Shown here: positions 1 to 5,597 of the stretch, in pieces
Layout of the letters: each line of letters opens with the position of its first letter
Numbering within the stretch: the stretch's first letter is position 1
Assembly: GCA_012032575.1 (NCBI GenBank)
Contig: JAAUSP010000159.1
Location: 1 to 13,548 of the forward strand
Direction: 5' to 3'
Length of the DNA stretch: 13,548 nt
DNA from: Anaerolineales bacterium
GTDB taxonomy: Bacteria; Chloroflexota; Anaerolineae; 4572-78; J111
Notes under the pieces: model-generated
Seen by the model: only the letters and a program-made list of their open reading frames with translations
What the model was told of the DNA's origin: nothing
The model's database searches: none
Position numbers and translations under genes: made by a program

Positions 1-250
1 CTGGCAGTTAACCTCAACGAGCGGCTGGATTACTTTGGCACCACGGTCAACCTGGCGGCCCGTTTGCAACGACAAGAGCCAGGGCGGCGATGTAGTTATC
101 TCGGAAAAACTGTGGCGTGACCCCGCCGTGGCCCATCTGCTGGACACTTTGGGGGTTAATGTCTCCCCCTTTGCCACTTCGATCAAAGGCTTCGACGAGC
201 ATTTCAGCCTGTTCCGGCTGGCCCTTCCGTCAGAGTCTTCTAAAAACTAA
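1..250 (+). CDS. Class III adenylate/guanylate cyclase domain, C-terminal fragment (5' end outside window, one frameshift)
   Basis: Frame 1 from base 1 reads into the cyclase signature YFGTTVNLAARLQ (metal/base-binding G-x-T-V-N and the helix after it). Frame 2 then continues SQGGDVVISEKLW and ends with SIKGFDEHFSLFRL, the usual last strand of the CHD fold (lKGf..plyrv), stopping at 248-250. Frame 1 alone stops at 118-120. Removing one G at about position 76 joins both frames into a continuous family-like sequence of about 82 residues. Known family role: making cAMP or cGMP, often as the input or output domain of large multidomain signalling proteins; the N-terminal part is not visible, so cAMP versus cGMP and the full architecture cannot be judged. 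The stop codon lies inside the left arm of an inverted repeat (247-259). The frameshift is probably a sequence error but could be real. Confidence 0.8.
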   Translation, partial: WQLTSTSGWITLAPRSTWRPVCNDKSQGGDVVISEKLWRDPAVAHLLDTLGVNVSPFATSIKGFDEHFSLFRLALPSESSKN

Positions 251-440
251 CCACAGATTTCACGGATTTCACAGAAAAATGGTAACTGCTTAGCCCTCAT
301 GTCATTTCGAGGCCGTAGGCCGAGAAATCTCTACCGCGCTGCATCGGCCTCGAAGATTTCTCCCTTCGGTCGAAATGACATGGCTGAGTAGTAATGAAAA
401 ATGACAAGAATTTTGTGTAATCTGTGTAATCTGTGGTTAG
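247..440. repeat. Nested palindromic element 1 between convergent genes
   Basis: The outer arms, CTAACCACAGATT at 247-259 and its exact reverse complement at 428-440, are 13 bp and perfect. The left arm contains the cyclase stop codon. Around them sit short direct repeats of the type TTTCACGGATTTCACAG and GTGTAATCTGTGTAATCTG. Inside is a second palindrome: CATGTCATTTCGA at 298-310 pairs with TCGAAATGACATG at 370-382, with GAGGCCG/CGGCCTC and GAAATCT/AGATTTC inside it. The inner module recurs at 2394-2535 (inverted) and 7525-7644. The element occupies almost the whole gap between two convergent genes, so it could also act as a bidirectional terminator, although no T-tract is obvious. Confidence 0.85.
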
Positions 441-469
441 AACTATCTGACTTCAAAATGGCTAAAGGC

Positions 470-1951
470 TTAACTTAAGCCATACTTCTTTTGCAGAAAA
501 GCCTCCGCCGATTGGCCGAACAACAGATGAAGCAGCAAATCTTTATGGGTTTTGACATAAGGCAAATCATACTGATCTTCCAAAACCGGCAGCAGATACG
601 AAGCGGCGCGATAGTGTCTGATCTCATCACCCGGTTCAAGCACCAGGGCGGCCACTTCGGGGTTGACCGGCGCGGGGGTACGGCCAAACTCGCCCCGGAA
701 GATCATCTTGAACGGCTCGGAAATCAGCTCATAACGGCCATTCATCACGTTAAAGGCGGCCTGCGAGCCGATAATCTGGCTGGTCGGCGTTACCAGGGGT
801 ACATAACCGGCGTCGGCCCGCACTTGCGGAATTTCGGCCAGAACCAGGTCCATAAGCTCCAGTTGGCCCATTTCCTTCAACTGATTGTACAGATTGCTAA
901 GCATCCCCCCCGGCACCTGGGCTTCAAAAATCTTGTCGTCAAAATCGGGGAAATTCAGCCCCGATAATAGTTGGCGCATCAAAGGGATGGCCTGTTCGAT
1001 GGCTGCTTTATCTTCCTTGGCCACCAGTTCGATGATCTGATTGACCTGCTTCCGGTCAATATCTTCATACCGCACCGGGCGGTAAAATTTACCGTACTGC
1101 GGAATGAACTTTTTCAGTTCTTCGAAGATATTAAATAATTCGGCTTGAACCTTCAGAATAAGCGCCTTATCCAGGCCGTGGTCAATGCCCATCTCCTCGG
1201 CAAACACAATCAACACTTCAATAGACGGGTGTGAGGTTCCCTCGGCAAAAGGGGTGATGGCCGTGTCAATATAATCGAGCTTGTGGTGCATGGCCATCAC
1301 GGCGGACAGCGTAGCGACCCCGGTGGTGCTGTGGCTGTGGAAGGTGATGGGCACGGAGATATTTTGTTTTAAGCCCTTAAACAGATCGAGCGCTTCGGTG
1401 GGATACAACAACCCGGCCATATCTTTGATGGCAATCTGGTCCGACCCTTCGGCTTCCAGTTTTTTGGCAAAATCCACAAAGTATTGGGTAGTGTGAACGG
1501 GGCTGGTCGTATAGGAGAGGGTTCCTTCAACCCGACCCCCGGCTGCTTTGGTCGCCAGAATCGGGATTTGCAGGTTACGAAAGTCATTCAGGGCGTCAAA
1601 AATCCGCATCAACCCCACCCCGTTGACCACAGCCTCCTTGACAAAGGAAATCACCAGGTCATCGGCGGCGGGCTGATAGCCAAAAAGATTTTGCCCCCGC
1701 AGCAGGCAGCGGATTTTTTCGCCGCCGCCCAGGGTTTCCCTGAAAGTGATCAATCTTTCCCACGGGTCTTCATCCAAAAATCGGATGCAACTATCGAGCG
1801 TGGCCCCGCCCCATAATTCCAGGGCGGCAAACCCGGCATCGTTAATCATCGGCAGAACCCGCATGGCCTGAGCGGTGGTCATACGGGTGGCGGCCAGGCT
1901 TTGATGCCCGTCCCGCAACGTTACATCTACAAACTGCGAATGGGTATTCAT
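470..1951 (-). CDS. Carboxyltransferase subunit, transcarboxylase 5S / OadA / PycB type
   Basis: This is a 493-residue, HMGL-like TIM-barrel carboxyltransferase that moves CO2 between carboxybiotin and a 2-oxoacid (pyruvate/oxaloacetate). Visible features are TLRDGHQSL near residues 11-19 with metal-ligand Asp14, KDMAG at 176-180 with the lysine expected to be carbamylated, the metal-binding HSH at 205-207, and VPGGMLSNL around 346-354. Length and motifs fit transcarboxylase 5S and OadA without a fused biotinyl domain. Here the biotin carrier is the separate gene just upstream, whose stop lies 8 bases before this start. A GGAG motif in the last codons of that gene supports the ATG at 1951. 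In the absence of an OadB/MmdB-type pump I favour the transcarboxylase 5S role: pyruvate + carboxybiotin giving oxaloacetate. A pyruvate carboxylase B subunit with its biotin carboxylase elsewhere is the main alternative. Confidence 0.9.
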   Translation of the reverse strand: MNTHSQFVDVTLRDGHQSLAATRMTTAQAMRVLPMINDAGFAALELWGGATLDSCIRFLDEDPWERLITFRETLGGGEKIRCLLRGQNLFGYQPAADDLVISFVKEAVVNGVGLMRIFDALNDFRNLQIPILATKAAGGRVEGTLSYTTSPVHTTQYFVDFAKKLEAEGSDQIAIKDMAGLLYPTEALDLFKGLKQNISVPITFHSHSTTGVATLSAVMAMHHKLDYIDTAITPFAEGTSHPSIEVLIVFAEEMGIDHGLDKALILKVQAELFNIFEELKKFIPQYGKFYRPVRYEDIDRKQVNQIIELVAKEDKAAIEQAIPLMRQLLSGLNFPDFDDKIFEAQVPGGMLSNLYNQLKEMGQLELMDLVLAEIPQVRADAGYVPLVTPTSQIIGSQAAFNVMNGRYELISEPFKMIFRGEFGRTPAPVNPEVAALVLEPGDEIRHYRAASYLLPVLEDQYDLPYVKTHKDLLLHLLFGQSAEAFLQKKYGLS

Positions 1952-1959
1952 TTTTATTC

Positions 1960-2349
1960 CTACTCCAAAATAATTAAAACTTGGCCTTTTTGGATAGGCT
2001 CTCCAACTTTGATTTTGATTTCTTTGACTTTGCCGGCTGTACGGGCGTTGATATTCGTATTCATTTTCATCGCCTCAACCACCACCACCGGCTGATTTTG
2101 TTTAACCGTATCGCCTACCGCCACATTGATCTTGCGCGTTACACCAGCAATGGGCGAGGTAACTTCATTCCCGGAGGCGGCAGCGGGAGCAGCCGGCGCA
2201 GCCGGAGCAGGAGCCGGGGTAACGGGTGGTGGCGCTACCTGAGGCACGCTGGCCGCAGGCAGACTATTACCGCTCTCACGCTCCCCCAAGACTTCAACTT
2301 CAACTTCATAACTGACACCATTAACAGTGACACGTAACAACTTTATCAT
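1960..2349 (-). CDS. Biotin carboxyl carrier protein (transcarboxylase 1.3S-like)
   Basis: This 129-residue acyl carrier of carboxybiotin has an N-terminal strand region (MIKLLRVTVNGVSYEVEVE), then a flexible Ala/Pro linker at about 35-60, then a biotinyl/lipoyl domain at about 62-129. It carries the canonical EAMKM, with Lys95 the predicted biotinylation site and Met on both sides. Size and layout match the 1.3S subunit of Propionibacterium transcarboxylase and the carrier subunits of methylmalonyl-CoA decarboxylases. It shuttles carboxyl groups between the 12S-like and 5S-like proteins encoded on either side. Start: ATG at 2349 with AAAGGA about 8 bases upstream. The gene is separated from the upstream small subunit by a palindromic repeat (2394-2535). 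A TATAAT hexamer (plus-strand 2371-2376) lies just upstream, but I see no convincing -35 for a separate promoter. Confidence 0.93.
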   Translation of the reverse strand: MIKLLRVTVNGVSYEVEVEVLGERESGNSLPAASVPQVAPPPVTPAPAPAAPAAPAAASGNEVTSPIAGVTRKINVAVGDTVKQNQPVVVVEAMKMNTNINARTAGKVKEIKIKVGEPIQKGQVLIILE

Positions 2350-2393
2350 ATCAAAAATCCTTTGGTTAAAATTATAATGATGATAGATATTTC

Positions 2394-2535
2394 GTAACTA
2401 CTCAGCCATGTCATTTCGACCGAAGGGAGAAATCTCTGAGGCTGATGTAGCGCGGTAGAGACGCTTCGCGTCGGCCTACGGCCTCGAAACCTGTCCTGAG
2501 CCTGTCGAAGGATGACATGCGGGCTGAGTAGTAAC
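2394..2535. repeat. Palindromic element 2 (inverted copy of the element 1/3 family) inside the carboxylase operon
   Basis: The outer arms GTAACTACTCAGCC (2394-2407) and GGCTGAGTAGTAAC (2522-2535) pair with one mismatch in 14. The interior has the same modules as element 3 but in reverse orientation: a 35-base block at 2481-2515 is the exact reverse complement of 7528-7562, and the block at 2405-2434 is the reverse complement of the right ends of elements 1 and 3. It lies between the genes for the small subunit and the biotin carrier, both read on the minus strand, so it should form a large hairpin in the operon mRNA. Confidence 0.88.
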
Positions 2536-2552
2536 GATGTTTCTGGTAATGC

Positions 2553-2771
2553 TTAACGTCTTGTTGCGCGAGCGTTCATGATCGAAACACGACCTTGCAC
2601 TGCCCATGCGCTGGTGGGCCGAACACGCCAATAGCGAATCCGGCGAATCTGGGCGTTTTCACCCAGAACTTCTGTTACCGCCGCCGAAATAACCGCCATC
2701 ACTTCCGGTGAGGGCGAAGCCGATACAACAGTGGGTCGGCCGGGCCGCAAAACAGTTGGATTTTCTTTCAT
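2553..2771 (-). CDS. Small carboxyltransferase-associated subunit, OadG-tail/epsilon-like
   Basis: This 72-residue protein sits between the 12S-like and biotin-carrier genes. After a short Pro-rich start, residues about 22-66 read PEVMAVISAAVTEVLGEN, then IRRIRYWRV, then AWAVQGRVSIMNAR. This is the helix-then-strand pattern found in the soluble tails of OadG/MmdD-type gamma/delta subunits and in the small ORFs of acyl-CoA carboxylase clusters. There is no hydrophobic segment, so it lacks the membrane anchor of a pump gamma subunit and should be cytoplasmic. Probable role: assembly or stabilisation of the carboxyltransferase complex, inferred from position and pattern only. Start ATG at 2771 is preceded by AAGGTGAG. 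It begins 38 bases after the stop of the upstream gene. The basic C-terminus (NARATRR) is notable. Confidence 0.75.
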   Translation of the reverse strand: MKENPTVLRPGRPTVVSASPSPEVMAVISAAVTEVLGENAQIRRIRYWRVRPTSAWAVQGRVSIMNARATRR

Positions 2772-2809
2772 AACTCACCTTTACTTTCGAGTGACATTTT
2801 ACAGCGGGA

Positions 2810-4350
2810 TCAGCCCGTGTTTTTCTGGGGGCGGATTTCGCGCTTGGCCCGGAGCGCCTCCAGGGCCAAACTCAGGTAGCGCCGCGTGTCTCTGGGTTCG
2901 ATGATGTCGTCAATCAGGTTACGCGCCGCCCCCACATAAGGGTTGGCGAACTCAGACTCATACTCCTCGATAAACTTGGCTCGGGCGGCTTCGGGATCGG
3001 CGGCAGTGCTGATTTCTTTGCCATAGATGATATTGACCGCCCCGGCCGCGCCCATCACCGCCACTTCACCGGTCGGCCAGGCAGCGACACGGTCAGCCCC
3101 CAAATCTTTGGCGCACATCGCCAGATAGCCGCCGCCATAAGCCTTACGCAGAATGAGCGTAATCTTGGGCACGGTCGCCGCCGAGTAAGCAAAGAGCATT
3201 TTGGCCCCGTGCCGGATGATGCCGCCATATTCCTGCTCCACTCCCGGCAGGAAGCCCGGCACATCTACCAGGGTAATGAGCGAGATGTTAAAGGCATTGC
3301 AGAACCGCACAAAACGGGCAATTTTATCAGAGGCATTGATATCCAACGCTCCGGCCATGACCGCAGGTTGATTGGCCACAATACCCACCGATTGGCCGTT
3401 AATCCGGGCAAAACCGATGACCGCATTGGGGGCAAACTGTTCCTGGATTTCCATAAAATCGCCGTCGTCCACCAGCCGGCGAATAACTTCTTTGACATCG
3501 TAACTGTCGCGGGGATTATCAGGAATGATCGCATCCAAGACCGCATCATCGCCAAAGGTAATCTCGCCGTCACCGTATTCCGGCGGGTCTTCCAGGTTAT
3601 TGCTGGGCAGAAAACCAAGCAACTTTTGGCAGAGTTGAATCGCGTGCTGGTCGTTTTCGGCCACAAAATGGACGTTGCCGCTGTGCGCTTCCTGGGCGTA
3701 AGCGCCGCCCAATTCTTCGGAAGTAACCGCTTCGCCGGTCACCTCCTTGATAACCTGGGGGCCGGTGATAAAGAGTTTACCGGTCCCTTTGACCATGATG
3801 ATAAAATCCATCAGGGCCGGTGAATAAGCCGCTCCGCCGGCGCACGGGCCGGCAATAATGGCAATCTGCGGCACTACCCCTGAGACCAGCACGTTTCGAT
3901 AAAAGATGCGTCCATAGCCGCTCAGAGCGTCAATGCCCTCCTGGATACGCGCCCCGCCGCTGTCGTTGATAATCACCAGCGGACTGCCGCTCTTTAAAGC
4001 CATGTCCTGAATCTGGCAAATCTTGTGGGCGTGAATCTCGCCCACCGAACCGCCGGAAACCGTAAAATCCTGAGAAGCGATGAACACCTGCCGGCCATCC
4101 ACCGCCCCCACCCCGGTGACGACGCCGTCAGCGGGCAACTCCTGGCCGGCAGTCCAAACCGGGTCGCCCGATGTTGGGCAAATAAATACATCTCCTGAAA
4201 GGTGTCGGCATCGAAAAGGAGCGACAGCCGTTCACGGGCGGTCAGTTTGCCGCTCTCGTGCTGTTTGGCAATTCGCTTCTCGCCGCCGCCCGCGGCCAGA
4301 CGGGCTTTGATTTGCCGCAACTGTTCAACTTTTTCTTTTGTTGTCTTCAT
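2810..4350 (-). CDS. Acyl-CoA carboxyltransferase beta subunit, transcarboxylase 12S / MmdA / PccB type (one frameshift)
   Basis: The N-terminal part (from ATG at 4350, MKTTKEKVEQLRQIKARLAAG, then KLTARERLSLLFDADTFQEM and HRATRFGL) and the rest (LPADGVVTGVGAVDGR onward) lie in different frames. One missing base at about 4144-4145 restores Q-E-L-P-A-D-G and gives 513 residues, the normal family length. Motifs in the repaired protein: GGARIQEG near 132, the first oxyanion-hole loop GPCAGGAAYSP near 168, PGFLPG near 365, AYGGGYLAM near 404, and the second loop VMGAAGA near 432. It transfers CO2 between (methyl)malonyl-CoA and biotin. The GGYLAMCAKDLGAD stretch is particularly like transcarboxylase 12S as I recall it. 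The gene starts 12 bases after bioY and so is surely co-transcribed. The substrate (methylmalonyl- versus malonyl-CoA) is inferred, not proven. Confidence 0.9.
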
Positions 4351-4362
4351 AAAAGTTCACCC

Positions 4363-4938
4363 CTACGAATGATGCGTGAAGCGCAGCAGTTGTTTGCCAC
4401 TCTCGGCCACCGCAGCGGCTACGGCGGCTTTACCCAGGTCAAGCAGGATGAAAGGCGCAACACCGCCCAGCCAGGCATTTTGCCAACTGCCCAGCACCAC
4501 CGCCAGCCAGTTTGCCCCCACCAGGTAGATAGTCAGCATCCCGGCCAGGGCAGCCACAAAATTGCCCCACCATGTTCGGGCCGAGAAGCGGTCGGCTAAC
4601 CAGCCGGCCACAAACGCGGCAGGCACAAAACCGACTAAATAACCGGCAGTTGGCCCAAAAAAGGCGGCAGCCCCCAAGCCGCGAGCATCCAGGGGCAAAC
4701 CCATAGCCACCAGACCCAGGTAAGTCAATTGAGCCGCGGCTCCTCCCCGCGCGCCCAGGACGAGGCCGGCTAAAACCACAGCCAGCGTTTGCAGGGTGAT
4801 GGGAACCGGAGTAAACGGCAGCGGGATGGTGATCCGGGCCGTCAGAGCAGTGATGGCAGCAAAGCTGACGATACTGGCCACCTGCCACCAGAGCGTTTTA
4901 TTGAATTGGGTAGATAAGCTTTTGGTATTACTATTCAT
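4363..4938 (-). CDS. bioY: Biotin transporter BioY (ECF substrate-binding component)
   Basis: This is a 191-residue hydrophobic protein with about six membrane segments. The BioY hallmark is IPLPFTPVPITLQTLAVVLAG at 38-58, followed by LGARGGAAAQLTYLGLVAMGLP and the GPTAGYLVGF loop (95-104). BioY is the biotin-binding S component of energy-coupling-factor transporters; it may work alone or with shared EcfAAT, none of which is encoded here. It is the first gene of the cluster whose later products need biotin as prosthetic group (carrier Lys95), so local supply of the cofactor is a coherent role. Start ATG at 4938 is preceded by GAGGAG about 9 bases upstream, and no signal peptide is expected. 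A structured leader with a terminator-like hairpin precedes it. Confidence 0.95.
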   Translation of the reverse strand: MNSNTKSLSTQFNKTLWWQVASIVSFAAITALTARITIPLPFTPVPITLQTLAVVLAGLVLGARGGAAAQLTYLGLVAMGLPLDARGLGAAAFFGPTAGYLVGFVPAAFVAGWLADRFSARTWWGNFVAALAGMLTIYLVGANWLAVVLGSWQNAWLGGVAPFILLDLGKAAVAAAVAESGKQLLRFTHHS

Positions 4939-4956
4939 TTTAAAAATCTCCTCAAT

Positions 4957-4980
4957 AGAATTTTAACAAGAATTTTAACA
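4957..4980 (-). repeat. Perfect tandem 12-mer in the bioY 5' untranslated region
   Basis: Two exact adjacent copies of AGAATTTTAACA (plus-strand letters; TGTTAAAATTCT on the coding strand) lie at 4957-4968 and 4969-4980, between the terminator-like hairpin and the Shine-Dalgarno sequence. Each coding-strand copy gives a TTGTTAA or TGTTAA core that resembles a BirA half-site, but the copies are direct rather than inverted, so a biotin-repressor operator is not established. Confidence 0.7.
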
Positions 4981-5021
4981 AAAATAGCCCGGGCTATCCG
5001 CTTTACGGAAACACTCGGGCT
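4980..5021 (-). terminator. Intrinsic terminator/attenuator-like hairpin upstream of bioY
   Basis: On the minus strand AGCCCG (plus 5016-5021) pairs with CGGGCT (plus 4986-4991). A small inner hairpin TCCG/CGGA (plus 4997-5000 and 5006-5009) lies within the loop. A five-T run (plus 4980-4984) follows one base after the stem. The hairpin sits about 45 bases before the bioY start, downstream of a candidate promoter, so it is placed like an attenuator rather than an end-of-gene terminator. AGCCCGGGCT at 4986-4995 is itself a perfect 10-bp palindrome that could form a competing fold. Confidence 0.55.
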
Positions 5022-5175
5022 GCTAGAAACGCAATGGATTAAGAAAATCAATCACCGCGTCTGGACACTCTTTGAAGTTTAATCTCGCATCCGCACCGAT
5101 GCGACCCTAAGGCAAAGTAGCCTTCCCACCCCCGTGATGGGACATCAACGGCCTGACTGTTATGAATCCAGTATA
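5022..5175 (-). promoter_or_regulatory. bioY: Structured leader of the bioY operon with candidate -10 box
   Basis: A TATACT hexamer on the minus strand (plus 5170-5175) could be the -10 box, although I see no good -35. The transcript from there to the attenuator is about 140 bases and contains successive hairpins on the minus strand: TCCCA/TGGGA, AAGGC/GCCTT with a TACTTT loop, and CGCATC/GATGCG with a GGTGCG loop. All three lie within plus 5085-5150. A long, folded, noncoding leader followed by a terminator-like hairpin is the architecture of a riboswitch or attenuator. I could not match it to the conserved cores I know (TPP, cobalamin, SAM, FMN, T-box, c-di-GMP, fluoride, ZTP, ydaO). Confidence 0.4.
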
Positions 5176-5212
5176 CCTATTTAGAATTAAAGTTAGTTGC
5201 TTTACGCCCAAA

Positions 5213-5260
5213 ATGGTAGTGATAAATGACATCATTGTATGTGAAAAATATCACTATCAT
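5213..5260. repeat. 12-bp inverted repeat upstream of the bioY promoter
   Basis: ATGGTAGTGATA (5213-5224) and TATCACTATCAT (5249-5260) pair with one mismatch (a G-T wobble in RNA). Between them lies a short ATGA-CA-TCAT palindrome (5227-5236). The AT-rich, spaced arms look like a regulator-binding site or a small hairpin. It is about 40 bases upstream of the bioY -10 candidate. Confidence 0.55.
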
Positions 5261-5290
5261 TCCTGGGAAACAGTACCCCCCTATCGCCCA

Positions 5291-5413
5291 GTAAACTTTT
5301 TGTAGTTTACCATAGCTCGCTGACCTTGACCAGTTTGGACAGCCAGCCGGGTCCGTCCCAGATTTTAGGCAGACCTCATAGGTTTGGTCTTTCCCCTAAA
5401 AATTGGGGCGCAC
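5291..5413. other. Noncoding stretch with four consecutive short hairpins
   Basis: No plausible gene is seen. Successive stems on the plus strand are GTAAACT/AGTTTAC (5291-5297 with 5304-5310), GGAC/GTCC around 5337-5358, AGACC/GGTCT around 5371-5390, and CCCC/GGGG around 5393-5408. The density of local stems suggests a structured RNA or a protein-binding region. No promoter or terminator clearly frames it, so it is recorded only as structure. Confidence 0.3.
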
Positions 5414-5432
5414 CCTTCGTAGAATTTGCCTT

Positions 5433-5461
5433 TTGACTCTTGAAACCGATTGTGATAGCAT
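5433..5461 (+). promoter_or_regulatory. Candidate sigma70 promoter for tRNA-Arg
   Basis: TTGACT (5433-5438) and TAGCAT (5456-5461) are separated by 17 bases, and the predicted start lies about 50 bases before the tRNA. The -35 box matches consensus at five of six positions and the -10 at four of six. Confidence 0.5.
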
Positions 5462-5474
5462 ATTAACTAACTAA

Positions 5475-5505
5475 ATAAAAAGACCGCTGCTTAACCGCAG
5501 CGGTC
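5475..5505 (-). terminator. Strong intrinsic terminator for the minus-strand esterase transcript
   Basis: GACCGCTGC (5482-5490) and GCAGCGGTC (5497-5505) form a perfect 9-bp GC-rich stem with a 6-base loop. On the minus strand it is followed at once by TTTTTATTTAG, the classical intrinsic terminator layout. The nearest minus-strand gene upstream is the esterase ending at 5598, so the transcript would run antisense across the tRNA gene before stopping here. Confidence 0.85.
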
Positions 5506-5517
5506 AGACTAACACTT

Positions 5518-5590
5518 GCCCCCGTAGCTCAGTGGATAGAGCAACTGCCTTCTAAGCAGTTGGCCGCCCGTTCGAGTCGGGCCGGGGTGC
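5518..5590 (+). tRNA. trnR: tRNA-Arg (anticodon UCU)
   Basis: The cloverleaf is clear. The acceptor strand GCCCCCG starts at 5518, followed by T-A. The D arm is GCTC/GAGC around an AGTGGATA loop. The anticodon stem ACTGC/GCAGT surrounds CTTCTAA, giving anticodon TCT. The variable loop is TGGCC, and the T arm is GCCCG/CGGGC with TTCGAGT. The 3' acceptor strand CGGGGTG pairs with only five of the seven 5' bases. One additional G in the GGGG run (5584-5587) would restore the stem (ending in a G-U pair) with discriminator G. CCA is not encoded. The tRNA decodes AGA and probably AGG codons. Confidence 0.9.
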
Positions 5591-5597
5591 TTTAGGT

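Noticed and set aside
3209..3823. A 204-codon open frame on the plus strand opposite the 12S-like gene, and similar frames at 491-967, 6039-6587 and 8418-8945
   Set aside because: All lie fully antisense to genes with clear family motifs, have low-complexity or His/Gln/Arg-rich translations and no ribosome-binding site. They are codon-bias shadows.
2553..4350. Sodium-pumping methylmalonyl-CoA or oxaloacetate decarboxylase
   Set aside because: No multi-spanning OadB/MmdB-type protein is encoded, and the small subunit lacks a membrane helix. The set fits a soluble transcarboxylase better.
5022..5175. Known riboswitch or T-box before bioY
   Set aside because: I searched by eye for the conserved cores of TPP, cobalamin, SAM, FMN, c-di-GMP, fluoride, ydaO, ZTP and T-box leaders on both strands and found none. 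Left as an unassigned leader.
5213..5305. 30-codon open frame on the plus strand beginning at ATG 5213
   Set aside because: It has no ribosome-binding site, coincides with two inverted repeats and has no recognisable composition.
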